Made by a program: the position numbers and the translations under genes. A stretch of 20,095 nucleotides of DNA from Candidatus Peribacteria bacterium (GTDB taxonomy: Bacteria; Patescibacteria; JAEDAM01; Absconditabacterales; Absconditicoccaceae), in assembly GCA_031261265.1 (NCBI GenBank), contig JAISKI010000025.1:1-20095 (forward strand). The letters are read 5' to 3'. The notes under the pieces are model-generated. The model ran no database searches. It was not told the DNA's origin and saw only the letters and a program-made list of their open reading frames with translations. Below are positions 1 to 8,078 of the stretch, piece by piece (within the stretch, counting starts at the first letter, position 1; every line of letters begins with the position of its first letter).

Positions 1-11
1 ATGATAGCTTT

Positions 12-75
12 AAAGACATTGTTTGTAAAGTTAGAAGGTAAATCAACACTACTATTCTATCTAAACAATGTCTTT
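12..75. repeat. 13-bp perfect inverted repeat, possible terminator
   Basis: Arms at 12-24 (AAAGACATTGTTT) and 63-75 are exact reverse complements separated by 38 bases. The right arm runs into a T-run, so it could be a factor-independent terminator of a gene lying before the window, though the loop is long for that. Apart from this repeat I see no supportable gene in 1-234. Confidence 0.5.
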
Positions 76-234
76 TTTGCAAATTTTTCTCTCTGTGCGG
101 TTTTGGGTTAGATTCTACAATTTTGGCTTCTATCTGCGGGAATATACTTCCTCTTTATTTTCCCACTAAAAAAGATATACTGCACATACAAGCTATTCAG
201 AAAATCAGCTTTTTTACTTCTTCCTGAAAAAGGA

Positions 235-774
235 ATGCAGTACTTTTGGAAAGGAATTACCTATTTATGAGGGATCCCAGGAATGTTTTTGTTGATTATC
301 CCGATTTTTTTCTTTCCTACAACGAAATATGGAACAAGTCTGTTTTATGCTGAAGGACTGAGCGGGATATTAGTTCTTTTGCTGATGTTATGTGTCAGTT
401 TGTGCTTCACCCTAGGAGTTGCGGCACTCACAAAACTCTTTTTCTACAAAGAGCGTCCTGTTCCTATGCCCACCGATACCTTCCGAAAAAAACTGAATGC
501 AGGGAGTTTTCCGAGCATGCACACGATAGTAGTGACGGTTATCGCGATGGTAGTGTTTCGAGGAACGGTAGAGCTAGGCTTTTCTCAGTATATTTTTTTA
601 GCATATATGATTGTGGTGGTTGCCGTTGCACTTTCGAGAATCGCCTTAAAAAAGCATTATCCCACTGATGTTTTCTTTGGAGTGATTTATGGCGTGGCAG
701 GGACATTTATATCGATTTTTTGAGGACTGTTCTTGCTTGCACTACTTTTAAAGGTTTTTAATTTAAATGTATAG
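235..774 (+). CDS. PAP2-family membrane phosphatase
   Basis: A 179-aa integral membrane protein of the PAP2 / lipid phosphate phosphatase family, which removes phosphate from lipid phosphates such as undecaprenyl pyrophosphate or phosphatidate. All three catalytic motifs are visible: K-x6-RP at about residues 67-75, PSMH at 93-96 (the PSGH motif) and SR-x5-H-x3-D at 134-145. Several hydrophobic segments flank them. The TGA codons at 268 and 721 must be read as Gly; reading through 721 adds a last hydrophobic helix and ends at TAG 772-774. Two CGA codons (TF-x-KK and VVF-x-G) probably encode Trp, while the catalytic Arg codons are CGT and AGA. The start is uncertain: ATG 235 is the first in-frame ATG after TAG 109, and ATG 283 is an alternative with GAGGG upstream. 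The physiological substrate cannot be told from sequence. Confidence 0.85.
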
Positions 775-775
775 T
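770..775 (+). promoter_or_regulatory. Putative -10 box for a leaderless map transcript
   Basis: TATAGT lies 6 bases before ATG 782, so transcription would start at or next to the A of the start codon. It overlaps the TAG stop of the preceding gene. No convincing -35 box was seen, and map has no Shine-Dalgarno sequence. Confidence 0.35.
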
Positions 776-781
776 AAAACT

Positions 782-1558
782 ATGAAAAATCAACCTATCA
801 TCAAAACTCCCAAACAGATTTCTGCTATTCGCGAATCTGGAAAGTATCTCAATGAACTTTTACTTCAGCTTAGAGAAAAAGCAAAAGTCTGAATCGCTAC
901 CATCGAACTCGAATTCGTTGCAGAGCATTTTATCAAAACTCATAATCTTAGAGGTGCTTTCAAGCATTACAATGGATTCCCTGCAAATTTATGCTTGAGT
1001 GTAAATGATTGTGTGGTCCACGGTGAGCCTAGCGACTACATTTTAAAATCTGGGGATCTCCTAAAAATCGATGCAGGTTTGATCTACGAAAAGGGCTACT
1101 CTGATTCAGCGATTTCTGTCGTGGTCGGTGGAGAAATGGCGAATCCTCTGGCTTATGACCTCATTACGGTCAATAAAGAAGCACTCGATCGTGGAATTGA
1201 GACTATCGTCCCTGGAGACTCAATGTTTTCCTATGGTTCCACGGTTGCCAATGTCGTGCAAAATGCTGGCTACAAGGTGCTCAAGCATTTGACAGGGCAT
1301 GGAGTGGGAGTGGACGTTCACGAAAGACCCTACGTTTTCAATTACGGGCATCCAGATATGAAAAAGCAATTTTATCAGCCAGAGATGGTACTTTGTTTTG
1401 AGCCGATTATCGGAGTGATGTCAGATGATTTTTATCAGAAAGAAGCTGATGAAGGACTCTATACCAAACATGGAGATCTAGGCTCTCAGTGGGAATATAT
1501 GCTTCTCATCACAGAAAAAGGGTATGAAGTCTTGTCAGGAATCAGAGATTGGGACTAG
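782..1558 (+). CDS. map: Methionine aminopeptidase, type I
   Basis: A 258-aa cytosolic metalloprotease that removes the N-terminal Met after deformylation. The catalytic set matches the type I enzyme: His80 (CVVHGEP), metal ligands Asp97 and Asp108 with the usual 11-residue spacing, His173 (GHGVGVDVHERP), Glu207 (CFEPIIG) and Glu238 (QWEYMLLIT). TGA at 890-892 encodes Gly37; under the standard code the gene would appear to begin at 995 and lose its N-terminus. Length and residue spacing are normal for the E. coli-type enzyme, with no N-terminal extension. It lies 7 bases after the PAP2 gene. It works in the same pathway as def further along the window, although the two are not adjacent. Confidence 0.96.
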
Positions 1559-1633
1559 AAGCTTGAAAACCTGATAGAGATAGATAAGATAAAAAACAAT
1601 CCTATCTGACGTTTTATTCGCCGTATTCCACTA

Positions 1634-2038
1634 ATGCAAAACCCTCTCGACCTGCTCCTCGATCTACTCAATCTTGAGGACGAAGAAAGACATTCCTTCC
1701 TCGCAATCGGTGAAGTCATCTCTCATCATCTCAATAAAAAGCTGATCATCCACCATAGAATGGGCTTCATTTTCCAATCACGGTATGATTTACTCTTGGA
1801 AAAGCTTCCTCTAGATGCATTTCTCGCAGTCGGAGATATTTCTTCTTCTCAGCCTTTACGAAAACCTGACACCCTCTCTTCCCTAGATCTTCTACAAAGT
1901 CCCAAAAAACTGACAGAACTGCCAGAGGAAAGCCTGCTACTGGTAGATGAGATTAGCTTTTTAGCTCTTTCTACTACAGAACAACAGGCGGTGCAAGATA
2001 TTTTAGAGCAGAGGAAAGTCCTACTTCTCGTATGTTAA
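1634..2038 (+). CDS. Uncharacterised protein upstream of ruvC
   Basis: A 134-aa soluble protein I do not recognise. It is rich in Leu and acidic residues, starts MQNPLDLLLDLL and ends in a short hydrophobic stretch (KVLLLVC) at TAA. A hydrophobic strand followed by acidic residues, LLLVDEI at about residues 101-107, resembles a Walker B strand, but no Walker A loop is present, so no NTPase is claimed. It contains no TGA codon and one CGG codon (QS-x-YDLL) whose meaning is unresolved. It sits 29 bases before ruvC on the same strand and may be co-transcribed with it. No Shine-Dalgarno sequence precedes ATG 1634. It could be a lineage-specific protein or a divergent DNA-repair partner; neither can be shown here. 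Confidence 0.6.
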   Translation: MQNPLDLLLDLLNLEDEERHSFLAIGEVISHHLNKKLIIHHRMGFIFQSRYDLLLEKLPLDAFLAVGDISSSQPLRKPDTLSSLDLLQSPKKLTELPEESLLLVDEISFLALSTTEQQAVQDILEQRKVLLLVC

Positions 2039-2067
2039 ATTTCCCTTTATCTCCAACTTTCTAGCCG

Positions 2068-2538
2068 ATGATCCTCTGAATAGATCCCTGAGTTCGTAAA
2101 CTCTGATATGCACTCATCAATCCAGATTTAAGTATCGTGGATGCGGGAATTTTGCTCCAAGAAAAAAAATCTCCTACAAGAGAGGACCAGTTCCAGAGAA
2201 TAATCCAGATTTATGATTTTTTTGAAAAGCTGATTACGGACTACGAAATCACCTGTGTATCGATGGAAAAACTCTTTTTCACGAGTTTCAATCAAAATAA
2301 TGCTGAGTTTGTGTATGCGATTCGTGGAGCATTGATGATGCTTTTCCTAAAAAATTCTCTTCCTGTCCAGGAATATACTCCCATTGAAGTCAAAAAATAT
2401 ATCACAGGAAACGGGAAAGCCGACAAAATGCTGGTGCAAAAAACCATTATGAGATTTTTCAAACTTGCCGATCTCCCAAAGTTTAACGATGTAGCAGATG
2501 CTTTAGGACTAGCATATTTAGCCAAGATCAGGAAATAA
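2068..2538 (+). CDS. ruvC: Crossover junction endodeoxyribonuclease RuvC
   Basis: A 156-aa Holliday-junction resolvase, which cuts four-way DNA junctions symmetrically as a homodimer, normally with RuvAB. The four acidic active-site residues are visible: Asp6 in GIDPG, Glu67 in SMEKLFF, and Asp141 and Asp144 in NDVADALGLA. TGA codons at 2077, 2089 and 2104 fall on Gly4 and Gly8 of the GIDPG motif and on Gly13 of the LGYA motif, which is strong evidence for UGA=Gly; a standard-code reading would start only at 2137 and delete the first catalytic Asp. Start ATG 2068 gives the exact canonical N-terminus (MILGIDPGVRKLGYALI). ruvA and ruvB are not in the window. The gene converges with the LysM-CHAP gene, leaving 2 bases between the stop codons. 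Confidence 0.96.
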
Positions 2539-2540
2539 GT

Positions 2541-3608
2541 TTATCCGTAAATATATCCAAGCACTCCTGATCTGGAAGTACTTTCTACTCTCTTCGTCAC
2601 GACAAATTTTCCTTTGTAGTTCATATCTTCAATAACCATCGTACCCGCAGAAGCATCTACTGATCTAACGATTCCTACATGTCCAGCAGGATTCACACTA
2701 CTTCCATAGACGATAATAGCCCCAGCTCTTGGAGTCTGTCCTACGCTAAGCCCTGCATTTTTTGCATTTTGATATCGATACTTAGCATCTCCTACGAAAG
2801 GCCTAGACTGGGTAGTTTCGGAAGTATAAGGGAAAATATGACTCGCCTGGGTTGCAACATACCACGTACAGTATCCACGAGCAAATCCATTAGAAATATT
2901 TTTAGTAAAGGTTCGTTGAGAAGTCGTAGTAGAAACAGAAGCAGTACCTCCTGCAGAGAATGAGGAGGAATTAGAGGTGGCAGAAGTAGTGGTGGTTTGT
3001 CTCGCTATGGTAGCCACAGGTTTTGGTTTCACTACTGGAGGGTTGAGATTTGGTTGTGCTTTATCGATGAAACCAGGGATATTATTTGCTTTCTCCGCTG
3101 AGACATTGATGAAGACTTCTTGTCCTTTTTGTAAAATTTCCGTATCGTCCAAAATATAGTTGAGGGTCATCAGATCCTCGAGATTGAGATTATATTTATT
3201 TGCAAAGACTTTAATATTTTGAGTCTCCCTCACGGTATAAATAATTCCGTCTTCTTCGTTGGTCACGATCAGTTTTTGACCAGCTTTAATAGATTTTAGA
3301 TCGTTGATTTTTTTAAGATTGGAAACAGTCGTCCCAAACTCAGTTGCAATCGATTCTAAGGAATCTCCTGGCTGTACAATATACTGTACGACCACGCCGT
3401 CATCGGTTTCATCAATGGTGGTTTTGAAAGTGTCCATGTTGATGGTCACATCTTTTCCACTATCTCCTACAAAGGCAGGATTGATGTACCCCATATCTGA
3501 GGCGGAGGAAGTTAATTTGTCAGCACTGGCGATCAGTACTACAAATGCGACAAGCGAGACAATCGTTCAAATCATTTTTGCCTTGCTTATCTGGTGGTTT
3601 CTCGTCAT
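2541..3608 (-). CDS. Secreted LysM-CHAP peptidoglycan hydrolase
   Basis: A 355-aa envelope protein that probably cuts peptidoglycan peptide cross-links or amide bonds. Order: basic N-terminus and hydrophobic signal or anchor (MIGITVSLVAFVVLIASA), LysM at about residues 72-115, a second LysM-like repeat at about 122-168, a Ser/Thr-rich linker at about 200-235, and a C-terminal CHAP domain from about 240. The CHAP catalytic residues are Cys247 (GYCTWYV) and His310 (GHVGIV), with Glu327/Asn330 (VIEDMNY) as likely third member. The TGA at 3567-3569 encodes Gly within the signal segment, so the true start is ATG 3606-3608, not 3494 as the standard code suggests. CGA at 2775-2777 sits where CHAP proteins usually have Trp (AKY-x-YQNAKNAG). 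It lies 21 bases after tRNA-Ser on the same strand and may share its transcript. Confidence 0.9.
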
Positions 3609-3629
3609 AGGTATAGAAGAAGTAAACCT

Positions 3630-3716
3630 CGGAGGGAGTGGGATTCGAACCCACGGACCGAATAATCGATCGACAGTTTTCAAGACTGTTGCATTCAACC
3701 GCTCTACCATCCCTCC
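3630..3716 (-). tRNA. tRNA-Ser (anticodon UGA)
   Basis: A class II tRNA with a perfect 7-bp acceptor stem (GGAGGGA at 3710-3716 pairing with 3631-3637), anticodon stem-loop ACAGT-CTTGAAA-ACTGT giving anticodon UGA, a long serine-type variable arm, and a T-arm GTGGG-TTCGAAT-CCCAC. Discriminator is G; CCA is not encoded. It reads UCN serine codons. The anticodon spelling 5'-UGA-3' is not related to decoding of the UGA codon, which needs anticodon UCA. Confidence 0.95.
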
Positions 3717-3772
3717 TTAGCAATTTTTCTGCGGTTGAAAAATTAACACGTTCCCAGTTTATATTTTTTCAG

Positions 3773-3801
3773 TTGATTTTCAAGAGATAAATCAGTATAC
3801 A
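3773..3801 (+). promoter_or_regulatory. Sigma-70-type promoter for def-tsaD, likely leaderless
   Basis: A -35 box TTGATT at 3773-3778, a 17-base spacer and a -10 box TATACA at 3796-3801. Only six bases separate the -10 box from ATG 3808, so the expected transcription start falls on the start codon, giving a leaderless mRNA. Confidence 0.6.
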
Positions 3802-3807
3802 TTTTAT

Positions 3808-4314
3808 ATGAGTACACACAGCATCTTTTACCCTATTATTACGGGGGAGAATAATCCTATTCTTAGAAAAAAATCTGCTCCTATACAGGAATTCACTCCA
3901 GAAATCGAGGAATTTGCAGAGATCCTTTTGGAATTAATGTATGAATACGATGGGATTGGACTCTCTGCTCCCCAATTGGGACAAAATATCCGTATGATTG
4001 CAGTCACTGACTGGAGGGAGACCAAAGGGAAAAAAGACAGAAAGGGGAATCCTAAAAGAACCCTAATCGGAGAACAAGTCCTAGTGAACCCAGAAATTCT
4101 GGAATTTTCGAAAACTACGCAAGTAAATGAAGAAGGATGTCTCTCCGTACCTAATGCCTTTGGAAATGTAAGAAGATCCACAGGAGTTAAAGTAAAATAT
4201 TCCACACCTCAAGGAAAAAGTATTACTAAGAAATTCAGCGGACGAAATGCAATAGTGATCCAACATGAAATCGACCATTTGGACGGAATTTTATTTATTG
4301 ATAAATTGGTATAG
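3808..4314 (+). CDS. def: Peptide deformylase
   Basis: A 168-aa metal-dependent hydrolase that removes the formyl group from N-terminal formyl-Met of new proteins. All three family motifs are intact: GIGLSAPQ at residues 49-56, EGCLS at 109-113 and QHEIDH at 152-157; metal ligands Cys111, His153 and His157, catalytic Glu154. A charged Lys/Arg-rich loop at about 71-84 is an insertion seen in some PDF subclasses. CGA codon 146 (FSG-x-NAIVIQHE) is probably Trp. There is no internal TGA. The stop TAG is 3 bases before tsaD, so the two are almost certainly one transcript. No Shine-Dalgarno sequence; the -10 box is six bases from the start codon. Confidence 0.97.
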   Translation: MSTHSIFYPIITGENNPILRKKSAPIQEFTPEIEEFAEILLELMYEYDGIGLSAPQLGQNIRMIAVTDWRETKGKKDRKGNPKRTLIGEQVLVNPEILEFSKTTQVNEEGCLSVPNAFGNVRRSTGVKVKYSTPQGKSITKKFSGRNAIVIQHEIDHLDGILFIDKLV

Positions 4315-4317
4315 ATT

Positions 4318-5523
4318 ATGGTCAAAACTCTCGCTATAGAAACCAGTTGTGACGATACTTCCATCGGTATTATCTCCTATGATGGAGACTCGTTCCAAGT
4401 TGAAAAACTCCTCGCTTACTCCCAAATTGCCGACCATCAGAAATTTGGTGGTGTCTTGCCAGAAATTGCTTCTCGCCTCCACAGCGAAAAAATCATCGCT
4501 ATTCTCCAAAATATTGGACGAGATACCATTGCAGAGGTAGACTTCATCTCCGCCACCACCCATCCAGGACTTCCTGGTTCCCTCGTGGTCGGGAAATCTG
4601 TAGCCACCATGCTCGCCGAATATTTCCACAAACCCCTCCTTCCCGTCAACCATATCCACGGACACATTTTTTCAATCCTCCTAGAAAGAAAGCTGACTGA
4701 TCTGACTTTCCCAATGGTGATCCTCACCGCAAGCGGTGGACACAACGACATCTACCTAGTTGATGCAGACAACACCTTTGATGTGAACAACCCCTCCGGC
4801 TCTTCGAGCCACCTCCCCTGACAGGGAGATAAACTCTGTGCAGAAAACGGTATGTACAGTTTACTCCCCTGTCAGGGGGAGAGGGAGCCTGAGGGGGCAA
4901 GTTTACGAAGGCGGAAGAGGGGGTTGTTCAACATCCAAAAACTCGCTTATACCCTCGATGATGCCTCAGGAGAAGCCTTTGATAAAGTTTCCAAAATGCT
5001 TGGCGGATCCTATCCTGGCTGACCACGAATTTCCGAGCAAGCCTCCAAAGGAAACCCAAACCCCGCCTACCAATTCAAACGCATTTTCCTTCCCCAAGAC
5101 GCAGAAGGACGCTATCCGTTCAGTTTTTCGTGAATGAAAAGTCAGGTTTCTTTCCTCTTAGATAAAATAAAAAAAAGTTGACATGAATTGACGGAAGACG
5201 ATATTCACGACATCGCCTACGAATTTCAGGAAGCCACTGTTGAAACTCTAGCAAAACGCCTCCTGAAAGTCGCGAAAGAGTACGGAGCCAAAACCATCGC
5301 TGTCGCTGGTTGAGTTTCCGCCAATAACAGACTGATTGAATACCTTACAGAAGCTGTAGACCAACGAAATATACAGGTAGGGACAGGTCTTGAACCTGTC
5401 CAGACGGCAGAAGGGGGTTTGTCAGAAAAAATCCGCTTCCTTTATCCCATCAAAAAGGTCTATTCCACCGACAATGGAGCAATGATTTGAGTGGCAGGAA
5501 TTTTAGCTTATAACAACAGATAA
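4318..5523 (+). CDS. tsaD: tRNA threonylcarbamoyladenosine transferase TsaD
   Basis: A 401-aa member of the Kae1/TsaD ASKHA-fold family, which transfers threonylcarbamoyl to A37 of ANN-reading tRNAs together with TsaB and TsaE (not in the window). Visible landmarks: [10 protein letters not shown] at residues 6-15, metal ligands His112 and His116 (NHIHGHIFS), [53 protein letters not shown] and [12 protein letters not shown] encodes Gly at 4819, 5020, 5131, 5182, 5311 and 5488, several of them invariant glycines. Two stretches have no counterpart in ordinary TsaD: about 50 residues between IYLV and [12 protein letters not shown] (around 152-204), and about 20 residues before KIRFLYP (around 353-372). 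Both are coded by GC-rich palindromic DNA. The frame stays open through both, so I read the gene as intact rather than a pseudogene. Confidence 0.93.
4798..4881. repeat. In-frame palindromic insertion element 1 in tsaD
   Basis: A small hairpin GGCTC-TTC-GAGCC (4798-4810) is followed by a large imperfect inverted repeat: arm 4813-4839 (begins CTCCCCTGACAGGG) is nearly the reverse complement of arm 4855-4881, with a 15-base centre. Each arm also forms its own small hairpin. It lies inside the extra segment of TsaD and keeps the frame. GC content is well above the surrounding gene. It matches the plan of the element at 8253-8292. Confidence 0.75.
5391..5411. repeat. In-frame palindrome 2 in tsaD
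   Basis: GGACAGGT at 5391-5398 pairs with ACCTGTCC at 5404-5411 across a 5-base loop. It encodes TGLEPV within an extra segment of about 20 residues between the GGVSANN region and the STDNGAMI motif of TsaD. Confidence 0.65.
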
Positions 5524-5577
5524 TGCTGAATAGCTAATCAATTTGAGTAAAGACATCATTCCTGTCAGAAGAATTTC

Positions 5578-8046
5578 TTACAATACACATTCTACCCCCA
5601 AATTTCCTTCCTTATCCGATGAATCGCGATCAAGCCACTCAATTTCTTTTGCTTTCGTCACCCCTTTTACATCATCTTCAAAAAGCTGGATAGCCTTCTT
5701 CTCTTCCTCGTTTGCGGTAATGATGAGTTTACTTAATTCAGTACCCATAGAGATTTGAGATTCAGATTTGTATTTTCTGACTTGTTCTACGATTTCGAGG
5801 GTGATTTGCATCTTTTCTTGGATTTCAACATCACCTGACGGCTTAAAGTCAGGATATTTGGTGTTGTGAATGGAAAGTGGTATATGTTGAAAATTTGGTC
5901 AATCTTTCTTATTCCAACCGAAATAATCTTGATAAATTTCTTCGGTAATATGTGGTAAATATGGTGCGATAAGCTGGATAATGATATAAAAAACATCATG
6001 TAAAGTTTTTTGTCCACTCTGCTTTTTTATCTCTCCATCCTCAAAGAGTTCGGGTTTATAGAGTCTTACTTTAATAAGTTCAAGATAATTATCACAAAAA
6101 TCTTTTCGGAAAAATTCCTCAAATGCAATCTTGGCTAATCCGTATTCGTAATGGTCGAGGTGTTCATTCATTTTTTTAACGGTTATAGCCAATCTCTCTC
6201 GAATCCATCTATCTGTTGAGTAGACATTTCATTGGCTTATATATTGGTCTTTATTTCGATCTCCTAACTGCATCTTCACAAATTGGAACGCATTCCACAG
6301 TTTCGTGACCAGCTTTTGACCTTTTTTCAATTCTTCCTCCTCAAACACCATATCTTTTCCGAGCTGTCCTCCTGAGGTCCAATATCTCACGGCATCAGCT
6401 CCTCGTTGTTTAATCAGATTTTCTGGTTCTACTTTTGCATTTCCTGTGGATTTGGAAATTTTCTCACTCTTCCCAGCGAGTACATGCCCTGAAATCATTA
6501 CGTCTTTGAAGGGAATCTCTCCCGTTCTTAAATAATTTTGCAGGGTTGTGTAAAGTAATCGGGTTCTAATAATATCGTGAGCTTGGGGTCTGAGAGAAAA
6601 AGGAATCAGATTTCCTTCTCGCCCATCTCTTTTCAAAAAGGTTTCATTAATCAGCGGAGAAAGCCCAGATGTAAACCATGTATCGAGTACGAGGGTTTCA
6701 GCTTCTACCTGCTCTGCACGGTAGCCTTCTGGCAAGTCTCTGGTAGGATCGATAAATCCTTTAGAAAGCTGAGCTTCACTCGGTAGAAGTACTTTATTCG
6801 TCTCTTTTTCATACCAAACAGGAATCGGAATTCAGAATTTTCTTGATCTGGAAATATTCCAATCCCAAGCGAGATTATTGATCCAGTCATTTGATCTTTT
6901 TTTCATAAATTCTGGATATCGGGTCATCTTCTCATTCTGTTGCAACAAGATCTCCTTCTTATCCAATAAATTCACAAATCGCTGATAGACAGGGATAATT
7001 TCAATCGGTGTTTTTCCTCTTTCAGAGATTTTTTTTGCTTGGATAATGGGATCGCGTTTTACGATGACATTAGGCAAGGTCTCAAAATACTCCATAATCT
7101 TTTCTCTCGCCTCGTCTACTTTCATTCCTTCTATTACTTCACAACCCGAATTCTGAATGGTTCCATATCTGCTGATAATCACTTTTTCTGGGAGGTTGTG
7201 CTTTTGCACCCAATACACATCGGTTTCATCCCCATAGCTACAACACATTACTACTCAGCTTCCTTTATCCATTTTTACTTTATCATCTCCGAGCAAAGGC
7301 ACCGTGTCTCACAGCGGAGTAGTGATTTGTCTTCCAATATATTTTGAAAATCTCTCGTCATCTGGATGAGCAAATACTGCTACACAAGCTGGGAGCATTT
7401 CAGGTCTCGTTGTTGCGATCACGAGTTTCTCTCCATCATCAAGGGTAAAATTCAAATAGTTGAAAAACTCATTAAACTCTTTTTCTTCAGTTTCTGCCTG
7501 TGCAATGGTAGTCTGATTTTTAGTACATCGTAGTGCAGGAAACTGTTTCCCTACGATATCTCCCTTTTTGTACATTTCCACAAATCTTTTCTGTACGAGC
7601 TGTTGCACTTCTGGAGAGATAGTTGCATAGGTCCTTTTCCAATCAATAGAAAATCCGAGTGACTGCCAGAGAGCTTTATAGAGGTCTCTATACTTTTGGT
7701 TCACTTCCAAGCATTTCTCTACGAAATCATTTCTGTCCATTTCTTTAATATTGATTTTCAATTCTCTTTCCACGAGTTGCTCAGTAGGAATCCCATTATC
7801 ATCATATCCCATCGGATAAAAGACATTAAACCCTTTCATTCTCTTGTATCTCGCGATAATTTCCGCTTGGGTATAGGAAAAGATGTGTCCAATGTGGAGT
7901 TTTCCACTGACGGTTGGGGGAGGAGTATCAAAAGAAAAAATCTGACTTGGGTCGGTTCTTGTGAGATCAAAAGCGTTGGTCTGCTGTTCTTCTCGGAACT
8001 GTTGCCATTTGGCTTCAGATTCCTGAAAATTATATTTATTTGCCAT
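5578..8046 (-). CDS. valS: Valyl-tRNA synthetase
   Basis: An 822-aa class Ia synthetase charging tRNA-Val. Landmarks: PPPTVSGKLHIGH (HIGH at 51-54), editing-domain VIATTRPEMLPACVAV and HPDDERF, AWDWNISRSRKFGIPIPVW, DTWFTSGLSP, RPQAHDIIRT-W-LLYT, KISKS at 529-533 (a KMSKS variant), anticodon-binding region with FFW-KDFCDNYLELIK, and a Lys/Glu-rich C-terminal tail. The sequence style resembles the archaeal-like ValRS found in several bacteria. TGA encodes Gly at several points, including RKFGIP, splitting the gene into at least five pieces under the standard code. CGA codons at 6559-6561 and 6106-6108 fall on conserved Trp. It follows ileS by 32 bases on the same strand, without a Shine-Dalgarno sequence. 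No inserted domains are seen, unlike ileS. Confidence 0.95.
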
Positions 8047-8078
8047 GATGAGAGAGGGAGGGAAAGTAAAAATCAGAA

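Noticed and set aside
1..111. A 36-codon frame beginning ATG at base 1 and ending at TAG 109, in the same frame as the PAP2 gene.
   Set aside because: Overlaps the inverted repeat, has no motif, and its relation to the window edge cannot be judged; the shared frame with PAP2 is probably chance.
890..892. In-frame TGA codons as selenocysteine.
   Set aside because: They are many, occur in nearly every gene, fall on conserved glycines, and no SECIS-like hairpin follows.
3630..3716. tRNA-Ser(UGA) as the tRNA that decodes UGA codons.
   Set aside because: Its anticodon 5'-UGA-3' pairs with UCA; reading UGA needs anticodon UCA.
4318..5523. tsaD as a frameshifted pseudogene.
   Set aside because: With TGA as Gly the frame is continuous and every family motif follows in order.
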